In this document: in pieces, positions 60,594-64,000 of the stretch
Layout of the letters: every line of letters begins with the position of its first letter
Position numbering within the stretch: position 1 is the first letter of the stretch
NCBI GenBank assembly: GCA_961205875.1
Contig: OY540820.1
Span: 10,478,001-10,542,000 of the forward strand
Direction of reading: 5' to 3'
Length of the DNA stretch: 64,000 nucleotides
Source: Sialis fuliginosa
Lineage: Eukaryota; Arthropoda; Insecta; Megaloptera; Sialidae
Position numbers and translations under genes: made by a program
Notes under the pieces: model-generated
Seen by the model: only the letters and a program-made list of their open reading frames with translations
The model's database searches: none
Told to the model about the DNA's origin: nothing

Positions 60594-63500
60594 CTAGCAC
60601 AAAGATTGACTTTCTTCTGGACTAACGTGAGAGAGTAGTGAGTAACTATCTCTGATGATCATTAGTCTGTGTTGACCGTTGATAATGAAGCTACTGCCGC
60701 GGCGAATTGTCTTTTTACCAATTTCAATGGTTTCTCTTGTAAACACGACGTCTTTGTACGCCCGCACGAAAATGGTGACGAGAATGAGAATACCTATGGA
60801 GAGGGTACCGTAATTGATGACGGGTTCTGCGTAGTTGGCGAAAACAGTTGCTAAGAACATCCAGCGGCGAATTGGCGGTGTTAGCTCATCAATGCCCTGG
60901 AATAAAACAAATTAAATATAGGCAGAGTTGGGCATAAGTACAATCATGGGCGTAGCCAGGATTTTGTTCAGGGAGGGGCAAATTTTTTTTTTAAACCAAT
61001 TGGTCGGCGTGTTTTGCCTAGGACCCCGAGGTAATGAGAGAGGGGGGAGCAAAAAAAGCTCTCACATTATTGTGGTAACCTTACCTAAAAACTTTATAAA
61101 AAATTTTTTTAATAAAAATATTTTCAATGGGCCTCAAATTTTTTGCGTCTGGGACCTCGAAATGTGTAAGAACGGCTCTGATAAATGGCCATTAATGTAA
61201 ACATTTGGTAAATCCTTTTTTTCTTAAATTTAATTCTATCGTTTCGTTGCAATTTGGAACTTTGGCTCGTGAAAATCCGTGATTTTCATTAACTTAATAA
61301 ATCAATTTTTTGGTGTGTTCTTGATTATCATCGAGGAATTGTAAAAGAGCTATGAAAAAATTAACATTTTCATTATTTATTAAATCTCTAGATAGGTGCG
61401 CAAAAAGTAACAATGAAAAGTCATTCTTTTTTTCATTTCTTCTTTTATTTTCGCCACATTTTTTTCAATCAATTAAATTTATATGTATGTGCATATCTTT
61501 TTGAAGACATAATCCTCTACAAAAATGTACTCTACGTTGCTATTTTGGTGTTTTTTTTTATTTATAATTTTTTTTTAATGTAAAAAATCGATCTAATTTG
61601 AATTGATAATATACATGTATAGTTGAAATATCAAAAAAACTTTTTTTTGTATAAAAAGGATAAAAAGGCAATGACATGAATAGTAAAATGTCAATATTTA
61701 GCCAATGAACTGATTCATTTGTTACTTTTAGTTCACGAGCTAGGGGGAGGGGCAAACTAGTCTAGAAATATCCCTGTTTGGACAATAATACTGATTTACT
61801 TATTACTTTTTGTCTACAAGTTAGGGGGGGGGGGGCAAGCGCCCCCCCCCCCTGCCCCACCCTGGCTACGCCCATGAGTACAATAATACAAATACTTTAC
61901 AGCATAGACATAGAGGATGGACAGTACATTCTGTATTAACTCAATGGTGTAACATCTGTTCAAAAAAGGAAAGAGAAATGCAGTGTAGTTTGGAACATAG
62001 ACATAGAGTTACACAGTTATTCCAAATCTGTTTCTATCTCTTTCTTTTGACACGGTTCTGTGTTCGAGTCAGATGCCTGGTCCATTTCTCTATGTCTATG
62101 CTTTACAGGGCTTGTTTTAACTAACGAGAGGCCAGATTTTTATAACATATACCTAATATATTAGTGTGTTCCAAAAAAAGTTGATAATTTTTTTTTTCGA
62201 TTGCATGTGAAATTCTTGTTATATATGCTATTAAAAAAATTCTGTAAAAATTTGAGCCCTTAATATCAACTTGAAGAACTCCATCACCGAATTTGAAGAT
62301 TTACCATTGATTTAACATGGAAAAATGATTTTTTAACGTTCATTTCTCCTGCAAACTATGTAGAACATTATTTTTCGGAAAAACCATGACTGATCCTTCT
62401 TCAGTATTAAATTCTGTAAAAAAAAGCTCTTAGAGTCCAGTCTCTAACGTCAACCCTCTCGTTTTTATTTGCGTTAAAAAATACAGATTTTTTGAATTTG
62501 TTGACGTTAGAGACTGGACCCTAAGAGCTTTTTTTTACAGAATTTAATACTGAAGAAGGATCAGTCATGGTTTTTCCGAAAAATAATGTTCTACATAGTT
62601 TGCAGGAGAAATGAACGTTAAAAAATCATTTTTCCATGTTAAATCAATGGTAAATCTTAAAATTCGGTGATGGAGTTCTTCAAGTTGATATTAAGGGCTC
62701 AAATTTTTACAGAATTTTTTTTATAGCATATATAACAAGAATTTCACATGCAATCGAAAAAAAAAATTATCGACTTTTTTTGGAACACCCTATAATATAT
62801 ATTATATAAAATGTATGTTATATGTCAATGACCCTTAAAAAAATCCTGGTTACGCCACTGGTACTTTTTACAAGAAATATACATTCTGTAAATTGCAATT
62901 ATAATTCCATGTCTATATATTCAGAATTGTAATATGTATACATAATATACAAGTACTTTAGTACATTGATATATTATACTTAAGTACTAAGGTAAATTTG
63001 TATGTTATTTAAATAATTTACAATAAGTACAACTACTTTTCAATGAATGTAGGTATTTAAGTACAAATACAATATACTTTCTTTGAAAAAGTATTTAATT
63101 AAGTGCAAGTATTTGTGTTTGATAAAGTACTTAAGTATACATGTGATTAAGAACTTGAACTTAAGTAGGTACATGCACAACTTTAAATATAGATATTTTT
63201 TTAGGGTTCCGAAGAAACCCTATTAATTTCACTTTGTCGCCCGTCCATCCGTCCTTTTTACTTTTTAGTAAAAGCAAAATATCTCGTAAACTATAAAAAC
63301 TAGAAACTTGAAATTTTTACTGAACGTGATGCTCTCTATTAGACCGGGAGCTAGAAGGAAGTGAGTGGACATAATATGACAACCGGCAACTATGTATGTT
63401 CAGATTTGTATACCTGAGACCTCAAAGAACTAAAAATAAAATAGCAATACCAAATAAAAGACTGGTTATTATTATTAAATTGAAACCATATCGTTTTAAA

Positions 63501-63843
63501 AATGAATTGAGTACGGTGTTTTTTTATACTTACTTCTTCTAACCACATAACTGGAAAAATTATACTGGGAAATGTCTGAACTGCACCAATATTTTGTGCT
63601 GCCTCAACTTTCAGATTCATTTGTACTCTAACTTTTCCTTCGACAGGTACACCAAGTTTCTAAATAAAAATAATATTTTATAAATTATAACTCGTAACTA
63701 GTTCATCTAAATATAATAATTTACCGGTTGAATTTTAAAATAGGTTTCATGTAATTCTTGCTTAGGTGTCAGACCTTCGAATGGTGCTAAAAGCTCTTTG
63801 TCCGCTTTGTAAAAATGTGGAAAGGATAAATAAACAGGAGCCT
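60594..63843 (-). CDS. Class B scavenger receptor, CD36 family (3' part only)
   Basis: Exons seen (high to low): 63725-63843, 63534-63659 and 60594-60896, encoding the last 182 or so residues; the gene runs off the right edge. EAPVYLSFPHFYKAD, LLAPFEGLTP and HETYFKIQP match the CD36 ectodomain core, and GVPVEGKVRVQMNL, FPSIIFPVMWLEEGIDEL follow. The C-terminal membrane helix is INYGTLSIGILILVTIFV, followed by a basic cytoplasmic tail of about 55 residues. CD36-type proteins span the membrane twice and take up or move lipids or debris; which insect subfamily this is (emp, crq, SNMP-like and others) cannot be decided from this part. The last intron, 2637 bases, holds three transposon structures. 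Confidence 0.9.
60945..61876. mobile_element. hAT-type transposon remnant (932 bp) in the scavenger receptor intron
   Basis: A perfect 16-base inverted repeat CATGGGCGTAGCCAGG / CCTGGCTACGCCCATG bounds it, and a perfect 8-base duplication AGTACAAT flanks it (60937-60944 and 61877-61884). Long G and C runs lie just inside both ends. No transposase-like frame is seen, so it is non-autonomous or decayed. The perfect duplication argues for a fairly recent insertion. Confidence 0.93.
61901..62102. mobile_element. Small inverted-repeat transposon (202 bp)
   Basis: AGCATAGACATAGAG at the left and CTCTATGTCTATGCT at the right are perfect inverted repeats. TTAC stands on both sides (61897-61900 and 62103-62106), a possible 4-base duplication. 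A further ACATAGACATAGAG occurs internally near 62004. Family unknown. Confidence 0.75.
62164..62790. repeat. Long near-perfect palindrome (627 bp fold-back element)
   Basis: Two arms of about 291 bases, 62164-62454 and 62500-62790, are inverted copies with only a handful of mismatches, separated by a 45-base spacer. The outer ends read GTGTTCCAAAAAAAGT, and TA flanks both sides. The shape fits a fold-back DNA transposon. It lies in the last intron of the scavenger receptor gene, so the pre-mRNA would contain a long hairpin. Confidence 0.92.
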
Positions 63844-64000
63844 CTGAAATTAAATATTAGCGATTAATTTGAAGTTGATATTATATACACTCGAGGAAAA
63901 AATTAAAGAGAGTATTTAAAAGATGGTTCATTTTCAACGTGATATATACCGGTAGGTCAAATAGAGGGGTGAAAATAAAAATAAAATTGTATTTTTTGAA

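Noticed and set aside
1-64000. LTR retroelements, endogenous viruses, Polintons, CRISPR arrays, rRNA
   Set aside because: No long terminal direct repeats, polymerase or capsid-like frames, spaced repeats or rRNA sequences were recognised anywhere.

Overview
This is a 64 kb piece of an AT-rich, intron-rich animal genome, almost certainly an insect. Evidence: spliceosomal introns throughout, a gustatory receptor of the insect 7tm_7 type, two zinc-finger genes opening with an arthropod-type ZAD domain, a cuticle-like YGPP-repeat secreted protein, an insect-type rod (KNTC1) gene, and many small DNA transposons. The order is not decided by the sequence; the look (very AT-rich, TAGGTA-rich spacers) would suit Hemiptera, but that is a guess.

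Layout. 0-7 kb: a tRNA-Asp(GTC), then the 3' part of a claudin-like four-pass membrane protein gene with a duplicated, apparently mutually exclusive exon pair, and several miniature transposons. 7.3-18 kb: a tight block of housekeeping genes and ZAD zinc fingers. MTR4 (exosome helicase, minus) sits between two paralogous ZAD-C2H2 genes (plus) and shares a 223 bp head-to-head promoter with the second; PRPF38B (splicing, minus) follows. 18-24.9 kb: a gene-free transposon graveyard with nested insertions. 24.9-27 kb: a secreted proline-rich repeat protein. 29-40.6 kb: KMT5A/PR-Set7 (H4K20 monomethylase), LSM7 (minus), DDX11/CHL1 (iron-sulfur helicase, head-to-head with LSM7), ACTR5/ARP5 (INO80 complex, minus). 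40.9-43.5 kb: a 20-finger C2H2 protein with a repeated IKEE (SUMO-consensus) N-terminus, head-to-head with ACTR5. 44.1-55.5 kb: a complete 33-exon rod/KNTC1 gene (spindle checkpoint). 57.2-59.8 kb: a complete four-exon gustatory receptor. 60.6-64 kb: the 3' end of a class B scavenger receptor (CD36 family) whose last intron is packed with transposons.

The genes do not form one pathway. Five of them (KMT5A, DDX11, ACTR5, rod, MTR4) are nuclear or cell-division functions, arranged largely as divergent or convergent pairs with short spacers.

All exon joins were read by hand from splice signals, reading phase and remembered family sequences; the summed coding lengths are multiples of three for every complete gene. 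I saw no convincing LTR retroelement, Polinton, CRISPR array or rRNA.
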